A DNA stretch of 37,148 nt from Parcubacteria group bacterium GW2011_GWA2_43_11. GTDB lineage: Bacteria; Patescibacteriota; Minisyncoccia; Phycocordibacterales; UBA12088. This document shows, piece by piece, positions 17,433 through 24,952 of this stretch. The notes beneath the pieces were generated by a model, which had not been told where the DNA came from, searched no databases, and saw only the letters and a list, made by a program, of their open reading frames with translations. The stretch's first letter is position 1; each line of letters starts with the position of its first letter. The stretch lies in contig LCFC01000008.1 in NCBI GenBank assembly GCA_000998805.1, forward strand, positions 1 through 37,148, given 5' to 3'. A program made the translations under genes and the position numbers.

Positions 17433-17612
17433 TAGGACTTACAAAAACGGGAACAGTTCAAGGCGCCCGAACAAAATTGAACGAGTTGTATGAACAATAC
17501 TACGAGAGAAATTTTGTGACGGGCAACGATGAAATGCGACCAATTTTTCTTATGAGCTTTGCGAATTAGAAAAATGAAGTACTCTTGTGGTGTGCCGTTT
17601 GTGTAAGTCCTA
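17433..17612 (+). repeat. Family A palindromic element, long divergent copy
   Basis: The ends TAGGACTTACAAAAACGG and CCGTTTGTGTAAGTCCTA are near-perfect inverted repeats. At 180 bases it is longer than the other copies (121-124). The centre shares ACAAAAT..ATTTTGTGA with them, plus an extra block on the right. CAGAATA occurs shortly before the left end and right after the right end, possibly a target duplication. This copy is not next to a stop codon; it lies upstream of rplI. Confidence 0.7.
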
Positions 17613-17630
17613 CAGAATAATAAATCACAT

Positions 17631-18074
17631 ATGCAAGTAATACTTACAAAAGATGTAGCACGAGTTGGACGACGATATGAAGTTGTAGATGTTTCCAGTG
17701 GATACGCTAATAATTTCCTGTATCCACAAAAACTAGCTGAACCAGCAACTCCTGCAAAAATTCTTCTCCTTGAAAAAAAGCGTGAAAAAAATCAAGAGGA
17801 AGAGAGGATTCGGAATGAAGAGCTTGCACTTAAATTCAAAAACCTTGAAGGAACTACATTGACTATTACTGTCAAATCTGATGAGCAGGGTAATCTATAC
17901 AAAAAAATAAATAGCGGTGATATTGCGAGTGCGCTACTAAGCGATCATGCTATCACCCTCCCAGAAACTGCAATATTTCTAGAATCCCCAATAGACAAGA
18001 CGGGAGACCATGAGGTTACTGTTGAGCACGGGGATAATAAGGCTACTATCACCATCCAAGTTGTAAGAGAGTAG
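17631..18074 (+). CDS. rplI: 50S ribosomal protein bL9
   Basis: bL9 binds 23S rRNA near the L1 stalk and helps keep reading frame. The N-terminal domain is clear: MQVILTKDVARVGRRYEVVD, then SSGYANNFLYPQKLAEPATP (about 23-42). The connecting helix is charged (EKKREKNQEEERIRNEELA) and the C-terminal domain is full (GNLYKKINSGDIASAL). At 147 residues it is standard length. The start lies 18 bases after a family A repeat. It is a lone ribosomal gene, converging with rpmA at a shared terminator. bL9 is reported missing from several CPR groups, so its presence is informative about placement. Confidence 0.95.
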   Translation: MQVILTKDVARVGRRYEVVDVSSGYANNFLYPQKLAEPATPAKILLLEKKREKNQEEERIRNEELALKFKNLEGTTLTITVKSDEQGNLYKKINSGDIASALLSDHAITLPETAIFLESPIDKTGDHEVTVEHGDNKATITIQVVRE

Positions 18075-18094
18075 TGCAATCAAAAGTTAGAAAT

Positions 18095-18120
18095 AAAAAA
18101 AACGCCTTAGGCGTTTTTTT
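18095..18120. terminator. Bidirectional terminator between rplI and rpmA
   Basis: AACGCC (18101-18106) and GGCGTT (18110-18115) form the stem with loop TTA, flanked by A8 on the left and T6-7 on the right, so it works in both directions. Confidence 0.9.
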
Positions 18121-18138
18121 GTTTACTGCGTTTATATA

Positions 18139-18411
18139 TTAGAGGACATCAACAACCTTTTTTCGATGTGTCGTTCCGTCAAATTTGGTTTTGCGAATAT
18201 CGCGGAAAGCTACTGTCCCTTCTTTAAGTGCAAACAGTGTGTAATCTTTACCCGTACCTGTATTTTTCCCTGCAAGTATCTTGCTACCACGTTGACGAAC
18301 AATAACAGAGCCGGGTTTCGCTTTTTCTCCAGCGTATAGCTTGGTGCCCAAGTATTTTGGATTTGAGTCTCGTAGGTTTTTTGCTGTTCCTCCAGCTTTT
18401 CTATGTGCCAT
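18139..18411 (-). CDS. rpmA: 50S ribosomal protein bL27
   Basis: bL27 reaches toward the peptidyl-transferase centre with its N-terminal arm. The 90 residues begin MAHRKAGGTAKNLRDSNPKY, then LGTKLYAGEKAKPGSVIVRQRG, the standard bL27 sequence. The arm starts directly at AHRKAGG, without the Firmicute-type cleavable leader. The usual partner rplU (bL21) is not adjacent. No strong ribosome binding site is seen in front of the ATG. Confidence 0.96.
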   Translation of the reverse strand: MAHRKAGGTAKNLRDSNPKYLGTKLYAGEKAKPGSVIVRQRGSKILAGKNTGTGKDYTLFALKEGTVAFRDIRKTKFDGTTHRKKVVDVL

Positions 18412-18492
18412 ATGTTTTTATTTTCTTTTACCTTGTTATAGAGGAGAAAGGGTATCAAGTATTTCGTACTACTTTGCTATACTACCTCTACC

Positions 18493-18864
18493 GTGGTGAA
18501 TAACATACCAGAGTTACAGATGTCGCGCAAGACCAGAGAATATTCTATTATACTCGTTCTCCTGCTTCTGGGGGGTATCTCTTTTGGGTTAGGTAGGCTT
18601 TCAGCCACAAAACCTGTATCCGTACCCGTAACACTTTGTGCATCAGAAACAGTTTCCACCATAGAAGCATCGGCTATTTCAGCACCTCTCACCTCCTCAC
18701 ACAAGACAAGCCAATATGTCGGAAGTAAAAATGGTACAGTGTATCATCTACCGTGGTGCGGAGGTGCACGGAGAATACGGGAAGAAAACAAAGTTTGGTT
18801 CGCTACGAAAGAGGAGGCGGAACAAGCAGGGTACCGACCGGCAACAAATTGCAAAGGGCTTTAA
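18493..18864 (+). CDS. Membrane-anchored protein with Ada-type metal-binding-like domain
   Basis: After a short N-terminus, residues 18-38 form one membrane span, followed by a Ser/Thr-rich linker. The C-terminal 48 residues (YVGSKNGTVYHLPWCGGARR, then RIREENKVWFATKEEAEQAG) resemble the small domain found behind nucleases and related to the Ada Cys-metal fold; the Cys in HLPWCGGA and the final NCKGL would be the metal ligands. It is a frequent outer-surface domain in Patescibacteria; the target is unknown. A TATACT (18478-18483, preceded by TTGC) lies nine bases before the GTG at 18493. A second GTG follows directly and is equally possible. Confidence 0.7.
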   Translation: MVNNIPELQMSRKTREYSIILVLLLLGGISFGLGRLSATKPVSVPVTLCASETVSTIEASAISAPLTSSHKTSQYVGSKNGTVYHLPWCGGARRIREENKVWFATKEEAEQAGYRPATNCKGL

Positions 18865-18873
18865 AAAACATTC

Positions 18874-19941
18874 ATGCATCCACTCTATAGAAAAACGAGA
18901 CAGAAGACATTGATTATTGGGTCATTTGCTATTCTCATAGGTTTTTTTGGTACGTTCATTCCAGTCCTTCCCGGGACCCTCTTTGTCGTGCTTGGATTAT
19001 CCGTACTCTCCCTCCAGTCAAAGATAGCGCTACGTACGCTTATCAGTGTACGAACACGATACCCTAAACTAGCTTCACCGGTTAAACACGCGGAAACGTG
19101 GCTTGTGGATTTTTTCAACCTTACGACACATAGGCGTGAGTATGTTTCTGTGCCACGTGATACTGAAGGTACAACACTCTCTGTTCTTGCTGAGCCGACA
19201 GAATTTGTCGCAGGTACGGCAATCCTCCTCCACAGCGCAAGCGGGACCGCGGAGACAGATGTCATGAATACGCTAGCTGAAGCATTCAAGATTCGCGGTT
19301 TTTGTGTTGTGCGTTTTGATGCATACAACAGTCTGGGAGACAGTAGCGGAGACTTTTCAAAGTTTACGACCACCTCATACCGAAAAGACCTTGAGTGTGT
19401 CATAGAGTGGGCGGGGTCAGAACCATGGTGGCAAGAACCTTTGGTGCTTGTCGGACATTCCCTCGGTGGACTTGTCGCGGGAATGTATGCGCGTGAACAC
19501 CAGGCTGAAGTGGATGAGCTAGTACTGCTCGCGCCCACACTCTCGGGTCAAAGTTACGTAGAGACGTACCTACGTAACAACAAAGAAGACTTTGATACCT
19601 GGAAAAGTACCAGTGAACGACTCATTGAACACCCTATATCCCACGCAGAATTCTCACTTCCTTTTAGTTTCGTTGAGGATATGGAGCAGTACAGCTTGTT
19701 GCCCACAGACAAAAACTTACCCATACCAACGACGGTGTTTGCGGGAGAAAACGATATAACTTCAGACTATTCTGAGCTCAAAACGTTTTGCGAAAAGGTA
19801 GGTAACCATGCAACACTTAAAAAACTTAAGGGTGTAGGCCATACCCCTCGCACACGACACGATATTGAAGTACTCGCCCAAGCACTTTCAAAACTACGCC
19901 TCAAGGCTACGTCCAGCGTATGTAACACCATCACCAGCTAA
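18874..19941 (+). CDS. PGPGW-like membrane segment fused to alpha/beta hydrolase
   Basis: The first 60 residues (GSFAILIGFFGTFIPVLPGT, then LFVVLGLSVLS) form two spans around a Pro-Gly turn like PGPGW-type small membrane proteins. From about residue 90 a complete alpha/beta hydrolase follows: oxyanion region AILLHSASGTAE, nucleophile GHSLGG (Ser near 195), acid GEND (Asp near 293) and base GVGHTPR (His near 322). The substrate is unknown; the best guess is an esterase or lipase acting on the inner face of the membrane. The gene starts nine bases after the previous stop and ends in a hairpin overlapping its own stop codon. Confidence 0.8.
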   Translation: MHPLYRKTRQKTLIIGSFAILIGFFGTFIPVLPGTLFVVLGLSVLSLQSKIALRTLISVRTRYPKLASPVKHAETWLVDFFNLTTHRREYVSVPRDTEGTTLSVLAEPTEFVAGTAILLHSASGTAETDVMNTLAEAFKIRGFCVVRFDAYNSLGDSSGDFSKFTTTSYRKDLECVIEWAGSEPWWQEPLVLVGHSLGGLVAGMYAREHQAEVDELVLLAPTLSGQSYVETYLRNNKEDFDTWKSTSERLIEHPISHAEFSLPFSFVEDMEQYSLLPTDKNLPIPTTVFAGENDITSDYSELKTFCEKVGNHATLKKLKGVGHTPRTRHDIEVLAQALSKLRLKATSSVCNTITS

Positions 19942-19958
19942 CTTGTTGGTGTTCTTTT
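19924..19958 (+). terminator. Hairpin terminator overlapping the hydrolase stop codon
   Basis: AACACCA (19924-19930) pairs with TGGTGTT (19947-19953), followed by CTTTTCT. The TAA stop at 19939-19941 lies in the loop. Moderate T-run. Confidence 0.5.
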
Positions 19959-20041
19959 CTACATTTCACTAAAACACATTGGCTTCATGTCCCGTTGTAT
20001 TGTTTCAACTGATTAATTGGAGATAGTACAAAAATTTGTTT

Positions 20042-20554
20042 TTACAGTAAGGATTTATATTTTTTTAAAAAAGCACTATCCCCGTTAGGTCCAAACATTT
20101 CTCGTTTTGCAGCACTATATTCTTCGAGAGTTTTTCCTTCAAATGATCTTTTTAAAGAGTTGTATTCTTCAAGCAATTCTCTATTATTACGTAACAAATC
20201 TCTTTGTTGTACGTGCTCATCAAACCGAGAACCTTTCACACTCACAATAATACTGATGGGTATTAGAGGGTGGTCTTTCTTGTGAAAAAGCGCAAACTCA
20301 TCAGTCCACATTTCAGGATGATTCTGATGGTAAAGCTTTTGCAACGCCTGCACAGTCAACGGAAACTCTTTCTGCGAAACATTGATTGAAATGTCCAAAT
20401 CTCCGGACGTAAGCGAACCGGGTATGGATGTTGCTCCGACATGTGATACTTCTGCAGTAGGGACCAGTTTGGCAATACGGAGCACTTCCTCACCAAACAC
20501 CCTTGTTACAAGCGGGCGTAACTCTTCTGACGTAATAAATGTCACCTTTTTCAT
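20042..20554 (-). CDS. GrpB/UPF0157 family nucleotidyltransferase-fold protein
   Basis: GrpB-like proteins have a minimal nucleotidyltransferase fold and unknown substrates; some are fused to dephospho-CoA kinase. Visible: SHVGATSIPGSLTSGDLDIS near 41-60, with the hG(G/S) and DxD-type active site (GDLDI), and a C-terminal helical tail AAKREMFGPNGDSAFLKKYK. I start at 20554 (MKKVTFITSEELR, 170 aa). The frame is open back to 20641, but those 29 residues overlap the opposing gene's promoter and look like frame noise. It diverges from the exonuclease-like gene. Confidence 0.75.
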   Translation of the reverse strand: MKKVTFITSEELRPLVTRVFGEEVLRIAKLVPTAEVSHVGATSIPGSLTSGDLDISINVSQKEFPLTVQALQKLYHQNHPEMWTDEFALFHKKDHPLIPISIIVSVKGSRFDEHVQQRDLLRNNRELLEEYNSLKRSFEGKTLEEYSAAKREMFGPNGDSAFLKKYKSLL

Positions 20555-20593
20555 TTTGCATATTTGATGGTACACTACTTTTGAAAAAAACAT

Positions 20594-21184
20594 ATGATAG
20601 TACTCGACATAGAAGCAACAGGTGTCAACCACCAAAAACACTCAATACTCTCACTTGGCGCGCTTGATTATAACAACCCAAGCAACCGACTCTATCTCGA
20701 ATGTAGAGCTTGGGAAGGAGCACATATGGAAGATGAGGCCCTCGCGGTATGTGGTTTTACGAGAGAGGAAGCAACAGACCCAACGAAACAAACGGAGGCT
20801 CAACTCATAGCACAGTTTCTGACTTGGGCAGACGACATAGAGGACCAAACCTTCCTTGGGCAAAATGTCTCATTCGATCGTGACTACGTACAAGCAGCTT
20901 GCGAAAGAGCGGGGTACAACTACCCTTTTGCTCACCGCACAGTAGACACGCACACGATTGCGTATATGCACTACATACTCCATAGGAAAGAAGTTCCCAT
21001 TGCAAAGAGGCACAGTGCGCTCAACATAGAAGCTGTCTGCGCGTACATCGGTATCCCAGGTGAGCCTGAACCGCACAACGCGCTCACGGGAGCGTTGACC
21101 CATGCGGAGATGTTTTCACGATTGGTCTACGGAAAGAAATTATTGCCCGAATTTGATCAGTACGAAGTACCAACATTTTGTTAA
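20594..21184 (+). CDS. DEDDh-type 3'-5' exonuclease-like protein, final Asp replaced
   Basis: Resembles the DnaQ/oligoribonuclease fold that removes nucleotides from 3' ends. Exo I is MIVLDIEATG (Asp5, Glu7). Exo II is GQNVSFDRD (Asp95). Exo III is PHNALTGALTHAE with His161, but the position five after the His, normally the fourth metal-binding Asp, is Gly166. The enzyme may therefore be weak, use another acidic residue, or only bind nucleic acid. Its 196 residues are one domain. A -10 box TACACT (20571-20576) lies 17 bases before the ATG. The downstream rhodanese starts six bases after the stop. Confidence 0.8.
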   Translation: MIVLDIEATGVNHQKHSILSLGALDYNNPSNRLYLECRAWEGAHMEDEALAVCGFTREEATDPTKQTEAQLIAQFLTWADDIEDQTFLGQNVSFDRDYVQAACERAGYNYPFAHRTVDTHTIAYMHYILHRKEVPIAKRHSALNIEAVCAYIGIPGEPEPHNALTGALTHAEMFSRLVYGKKLLPEFDQYEVPTFC

Positions 21185-21190
21185 ATCACC

Positions 21191-21610
21191 ATGTACAAGA
21201 AAATTGGAATTCTCTTAGTTGGCATAGTTGTCCTCGGAGGAGAGGGAATATATTATGCACATACTTCACAAGAATCATTACCAACTAATACTGCACGTAT
21301 GCTTGAATCAGTAAACGCTACGGTTTTTGACACCAGAAACGCCGAACAACAAAGAATAATCATAGACGTTCGCACCCCTCAGGAGTTTTCTTCTGGACAT
21401 TTAGAAGGCGCTCACAACATTGATTTTTATAGCACAGAATTTACTGACACCATTTCTACACTGGACACCTCCGCAGCATACTCAGTCTACTGCCGTTCAG
21501 GAAACCGAAGCGGACAAACCCTTGAGCTTATGGAATCACTTGGTTTTACTGATGTTTTAGACCTTGAAGGGGGGATTGCTGCCTGGGTAGAGAGTGGCAA
21601 GCCACTTTAG
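21191..21610 (+). CDS. Membrane-anchored rhodanese-domain protein
   Basis: Rhodanese domains carry sulfur as a persulfide. Residues 4-24 form an N-terminal anchor (KIGILLVGIVVLGGEGIYYA), so the domain lies outside the membrane. It has the family blocks IIIDVRTPQEFSSGHLEGAH near 57-76 and the active loop YCRSGNRSG with Cys101, followed by LEGGIAAWVESGKP. Both catalytic and flanking residues are intact. It follows the exonuclease-like gene by six bases. The TAG stop is the first three bases of a family A repeat, so the original C-terminus may have been a few residues different. Confidence 0.85.
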   Translation: MYKKIGILLVGIVVLGGEGIYYAHTSQESLPTNTARMLESVNATVFDTRNAEQQRIIIDVRTPQEFSSGHLEGAHNIDFYSTEFTDTISTLDTSAAYSVYCRSGNRSGQTLELMESLGFTDVLDLEGGIAAWVESGKPL

Positions 21611-21728
21611 GACTTACACAAACGGCGTATTTCGTTGTCAAACTTCACAAAATGTCGATCATCCCGCCGTGGCGGGACTCTCCCTTTTGTTCGTTTTCCT
21701 AGAACTCCATCCGTTTGTGTAAGTCCTA
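21608..21728 (+). repeat. Family A palindromic element, copy starting in the rhodanese stop codon
   Basis: Ends TAGGACTTACACAAACGG and CCGTTTGTGTAAGTCCTA are perfect 18-base inverted repeats. The interior TTCGTTGTCAAACTTCACAA is the reverse complement of the interior of copies 13210 and 36143, so this copy is inverted relative to them. A GC-rich hairpin (CCCGCC.GGCGGG) sits in the centre. The first TAG is the gene's stop. Confidence 0.85.
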
Positions 21729-21735
21729 ACCTAGT

Positions 21736-21779
21736 AAAAAATACTAGAATTCCCACTAGTGGGAATTCTAGTATTTTTT
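21736..21779. terminator. Perfect 44-bp palindrome, bidirectional terminator
   Basis: AAAAAATACTAGAATTCCC, ACTAGT, then the exact complement ending TTTTTT. The arms contain both the stem and T-runs, so it can end transcription in either direction. It separates the rhodanese operon from the LOG gene. Confidence 0.85.
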
Positions 21780-21845
21780 GTGCAGGTACATGTTACTCAC
21801 AGAAAAGTAGGGTAGGGTATAAAACTCGTGCTATACTCAACAAAT

Positions 21846-22511
21846 ATGAACGAAGATATCTCACTAACCTCATGGAGAATTTTTCGAATTATGGCAGAGT
21901 TTGTATCTGGTTTTGAGGTATTGAGAAAGTATCGTCTCGCGGCTACTTTTTTTGGTTCAGCCCGTTCACTCCCTGATGACAAGTGGTATCAAGAATCACA
22001 GAAGCTTGGATACCTGCTCGCAAAAGATGGTTTTGCAATTATAACCGGAGGTGGTGGTGGTATTATGGGTGCTGCCAACAAGGGTGCGTACGAGGCAGGA
22101 GGAAATTCAGTCGGTCTTAACATAAGCCTCCCACACGAACAAAGACTCAACAGTTATGTTTCTGATTCTGAAACATTTAAATTCTTTTTTATACGCAAAG
22201 TAATGTTGTCGTTTGCAAGTGAAGTGTACATTTACTTTCCAGGAGGATTTGGGACTCTTGATGAGTTTTTTGAAATAGTTACTCTCATTCAAACCGGAAA
22301 GATAGTGCGCCTGCCAATCGTACTCGTGGGTAAAGAATATTGGACGCCCCTCATATCGTGGATTAGGTCTACTCTTTTTGAAACACACCGAACCATCGGA
22401 CAAGATGATTTGAATTTGTTCCATGTGGTTGATTCTGCGGAAGAAGCCCACGAGTTTATTAAAACGTACAAAACCCACACTACTTCTCGTGAAAAAATGG
22501 AGGTTGAATAA
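21846..22511 (+). CDS. LOG family protein (TIGR00730-type nucleoside monophosphate phosphoribohydrolase)
   Basis: LOG proteins release free bases from nucleoside 5'-monophosphates; in bacteria the physiological substrate is often unclear. The Rossmann-like fold carries both signature motifs: GGGGGIMGAANKGAYEAGG (about 65-83) and PGGFGTLDEFFEIVTLIQTG (about 134-153), with the catalytic Arg and Glu region in RKVMLSFASEV. At 221 residues it has extra N-terminal residues (MNEDISLTSWRIF) compared with the short type. A TATACT (21832-21837, preceded by TGC) ends eight bases before the ATG. Confidence 0.88.
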   Translation: MNEDISLTSWRIFRIMAEFVSGFEVLRKYRLAATFFGSARSLPDDKWYQESQKLGYLLAKDGFAIITGGGGGIMGAANKGAYEAGGNSVGLNISLPHEQRLNSYVSDSETFKFFFIRKVMLSFASEVYIYFPGGFGTLDEFFEIVTLIQTGKIVRLPIVLVGKEYWTPLISWIRSTLFETHRTIGQDDLNLFHVVDSAEEAHEFIKTYKTHTTSREKMEVE

Positions 22512-22522
22512 TACAAGTAGGT

Positions 22523-23818
22523 ATGCAGATTCAAACACACAGTACACCAAGTATTTCTGAAGGAATGGTTATTTCGCACATGCGAATGCTTGCTCCGTAT
22601 ACAGAGAAGCTTCAAGAAGCACTTGATGATAGGGAGTACACACTTCCCGAAGCACTGCTTCGAACACCGTTTGATACCGAGGTACTTGAAAAGATTATCA
22701 AGAACACTGAACGTTTTGCAGGCAAGACAAAAACAGTACTTCTTGTTGGTATCGGCGGAAGCTACATGGGCACCTGTGCACTGTATGATGCACTTCGAGG
22801 ACATATGGAACATGTTCAGGGAACTTCGGCTCCAAAACTTGTAGCATTTGCAACCGTGGAGCCTCATGTTCTCAAGTCTATTACTGAACTGCTTGCAAAG
22901 TGTTCATCAGCGGAAGAGATAGTTTTGATAGTCATTAGTAAATCTGGCACAACCACAGAACCACTAGCAAACGCAAACATTCTTTTCTCACAGTTCAGAG
23001 AACGGTTTGGAAAAGAATCCGCAAGCAATCAAACGATAGTTATTAGTGGTACTGATTCACCCCTTATAAAAAGCGCAAAAGAACAGGGGATGCTTACATT
23101 TGACATGCCTACACACGTGGGTGGACGGTATTCTGTCTTTACTGCTGTGGGACTGGTCCCGCTCCGCATACTTGGATTAGACATACATGCTTTTCTCAAA
23201 GGAGCACAAGAAGCGTTTACCGCATCAACAAACACAAAAAAGGCATCTGGTGCGGCAGTACTTGCTTCTTTTTTATTTGAGGCATACTTACAGGGAGCAC
23301 GCGTCCATGAGCTCTTTATGTGGAATCCTGAACTGGAGACTCTGGGTAAGTGGTACAGCCAACTCCTCGCAGAATCCATAGGGAAGGAGCGGAACGATGG
23401 AACCGCGGTTGGTTTTACACCAACGATTGCACTAGGATCTACCGACCTCCACTCCATAGGCCAGCTTATTTTTGGGGGAAGAAACGACCGATACACCACA
23501 TTTGTAAGTGCACCTACTGCTTGGGAATCTGGAAATCGTTTCTCATCAGATTCACCTTTTGTCCTACCTGTCTTTGAGGGCAAAGAAGACGGGATGGTGA
23601 CACGGGCAATGTATGAGGGTGTACGAAACGCATATACCACACATGATTTGCCGTTTGTGTCTATAGAACTTGAAAGTATCTCAGAGAGAGAGCTGGGTGC
23701 GTTTATGGCACTCCAAATGACTACTATACTTTTCCTTGCGCAACTCTTTGATGTGAACGCTTTTGATCAACCAAGTGTTGAGAAGTACAAGAGTGAAGTT
23801 CGTCGTTTACTAACATAG
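22523..23818 (+). CDS. pgi: Glucose-6-phosphate isomerase
   Basis: Interconverts glucose-6-P and fructose-6-P. The 431 residues are typical of the short bacterial form. Visible are the sugar-phosphate SIS domains: GIGGSYMGTCALYDALRG (about 77-94), VISKSGTTTEPLANA near 138-152, and VGGRYSVFTAVGLVPLRILG near 195-214, followed by the signature LGSTDLHSIGQLIFGGRNDR near 301-320. It starts 11 bases after the LOG gene. Its stop TAG is the first codon-length of a family A repeat. It is followed by a sugar kinase gene, so the two may feed glucose into glycolysis or wall precursors. Confidence 0.94.
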   Translation: MQIQTHSTPSISEGMVISHMRMLAPYTEKLQEALDDREYTLPEALLRTPFDTEVLEKIIKNTERFAGKTKTVLLVGIGGSYMGTCALYDALRGHMEHVQGTSAPKLVAFATVEPHVLKSITELLAKCSSAEEIVLIVISKSGTTTEPLANANILFSQFRERFGKESASNQTIVISGTDSPLIKSAKEQGMLTFDMPTHVGGRYSVFTAVGLVPLRILGLDIHAFLKGAQEAFTASTNTKKASGAAVLASFLFEAYLQGARVHELFMWNPELETLGKWYSQLLAESIGKERNDGTAVGFTPTIALGSTDLHSIGQLIFGGRNDRYTTFVSAPTAWESGNRFSSDSPFVLPVFEGKEDGMVTRAMYEGVRNAYTTHDLPFVSIELESISERELGAFMALQMTTILFLAQLFDVNAFDQPSVEKYKSEVRRLLT

Positions 23819-23939
23819 GACTTACACAAACGGCGCATTACTTTGTTGCCCTGCGCAAAATATCTCTCGTAGTATTACTCATACAACTCGTTCTATTTTG
23901 CTTGGTCGCCTCGTACTCCATCCGTTTGCGTAAGTCCTA
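23816..23939 (+). repeat. Family A palindromic element at the end of pgi, with 5-bp target duplication
   Basis: Ends TAGGACTTACACAAACGG and CCGTTTGCGTAAGTCCTA. The five bases before it and after it are both TAACA, the pattern left by insertion of a mobile element. The TAG at its left edge is the pgi stop. Orientation relative to the gene is the same as at 21608. Confidence 0.85.
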
Positions 23940-23961
23940 TAACAAATTAATTACAAGAAAC

Positions 23962-24801
23962 ATGTTTGCATATTTTGATATAGGTGGCACTAAGACACGC
24001 ATAGCAGTTTCAATAGATGGACACAGCTTTGGTGACCATGTGAAATTCGACACGCCGAAGGAGTACACGGAAGGTCTCCATGCCATACGTGATGCATTGA
24101 AATCTCTCTCAGATGATACGCCTTTTGAGGCAGCAGGAGGAGGTATCGCTGGTCCTGTCGACAGGGAACACACCATGCTTATCAATTCACCCAACTTACC
24201 TGAATGGGTCGGCAAACCTTTTGTACAGGACATGGGGTCACTACTTGGATGTCCTGTGTACATAGAAAACGATAGTGCTATCGTCGCACTAGGAGAAGCA
24301 CATTATGGTGCGGGAAAAGGCGACCCTATTGTCGCATACATAACAGTTTCAACTGGGGTCGGTGGTTCTCGAATTGTAAACGGCTGTATTGATCAGGGAG
24401 CATATAATTATGAGCCGGGGCAGCAGATTATTGATTTTGATAAATCCGCTTGTCCGGAATGTGTAAGTGCACAAGCTGAAAACTACCTCTCAGGAACCGC
24501 AACTGCACACCGATTCAATATGAAAGCCTACGAGGTCAAAGATCCTCAAGTTTGGGAAGATTTATCGCTTTGGCTTGCTATTTTTCTCAACAACACGATA
24601 GTGCATTGGGCTCCTCATTCAGTAGTTTTGGGCGGAGCAATGATAGTAGGTGACCCAGCAATACCCATCGATCGTGTGGAGGAGCATTTGAATGAAATTT
24701 GTTGGATTTATCCTGAAAAACCAAAAATAAAAAAAGCACAGCTTGAAGATTTGGGTGGACTATTTGGTGCACTTGTTTTTGTCAAACAGCAACAAAAGTA
24801 G
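23962..24801 (+). CDS. ROK family sugar kinase (glucokinase-like)
   Basis: ROK kinases phosphorylate glucose or related sugars with ATP. The phosphate motif FDIGGTKTRIAV lies at 4-15, the catalytic Asp in YIENDSAIVALGEAHYGAGK near 93-112, and the glycine-rich TVSTGVGGSRIVNG near 122-135. The zinc motif is degraded: CxCGxxGCxE appears as ACPECVSAQAE, and the partner His of GHxxI is Gln. I start at 23962 (279 aa); the longer frame from 23902 would be translated from inside the family A repeat. With pgi upstream it suggests glucose entry into glycolysis. Confidence 0.82.
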   Translation: MFAYFDIGGTKTRIAVSIDGHSFGDHVKFDTPKEYTEGLHAIRDALKSLSDDTPFEAAGGGIAGPVDREHTMLINSPNLPEWVGKPFVQDMGSLLGCPVYIENDSAIVALGEAHYGAGKGDPIVAYITVSTGVGGSRIVNGCIDQGAYNYEPGQQIIDFDKSACPECVSAQAENYLSGTATAHRFNMKAYEVKDPQVWEDLSLWLAIFLNNTIVHWAPHSVVLGGAMIVGDPAIPIDRVEEHLNEICWIYPEKPKIKKAQLEDLGGLFGALVFVKQQQK

Positions 24802-24872
24802 TCTAGAATGTGTTGCAAAATATAACTATTTTAGCTAACCTTTCCGTAATTATTACAACACATAAATTGCTT

Positions 24873-24948
24873 GACTGTCAATAGGTTTATGCTATACTTT
24901 TTCTTGCCCCCTGCAGTGTAGCTGCAGTTTTTTTATTGCACTGTAGCT
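24873..24948 (+). promoter_or_regulatory. Strong promoter with terminator/antiterminator leader
   Basis: TTGACT, 16 bases and an extended -10 (TGC-TATACT) start a short leader. CTGCAG (24911-24916) pairs with CTGCAG (24922-24927) and is followed by seven T: an intrinsic terminator only about 30 bases from the start site. AGCTGCAGT (24920-24928) can instead pair over nine positions (one G-U) with ACTGTAGCT (24940-24948), which would break the terminator. The layout is that of an attenuator controlling the gene at 24953. The ligand or factor is unknown. Confidence 0.6.
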
Positions 24949-24952
24949 ACGC

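Noticed and set aside
21608-23939. Family A repeats after stop codons look like integron attC sites of gene cassettes.
   Set aside because: The ends (TAGGACTTAC/GTAAGTCCTA) lack the GTTRRRY/RYYYAAC core, the copies flank housekeeping genes on both strands, and there is no cassette array or integron integrase.
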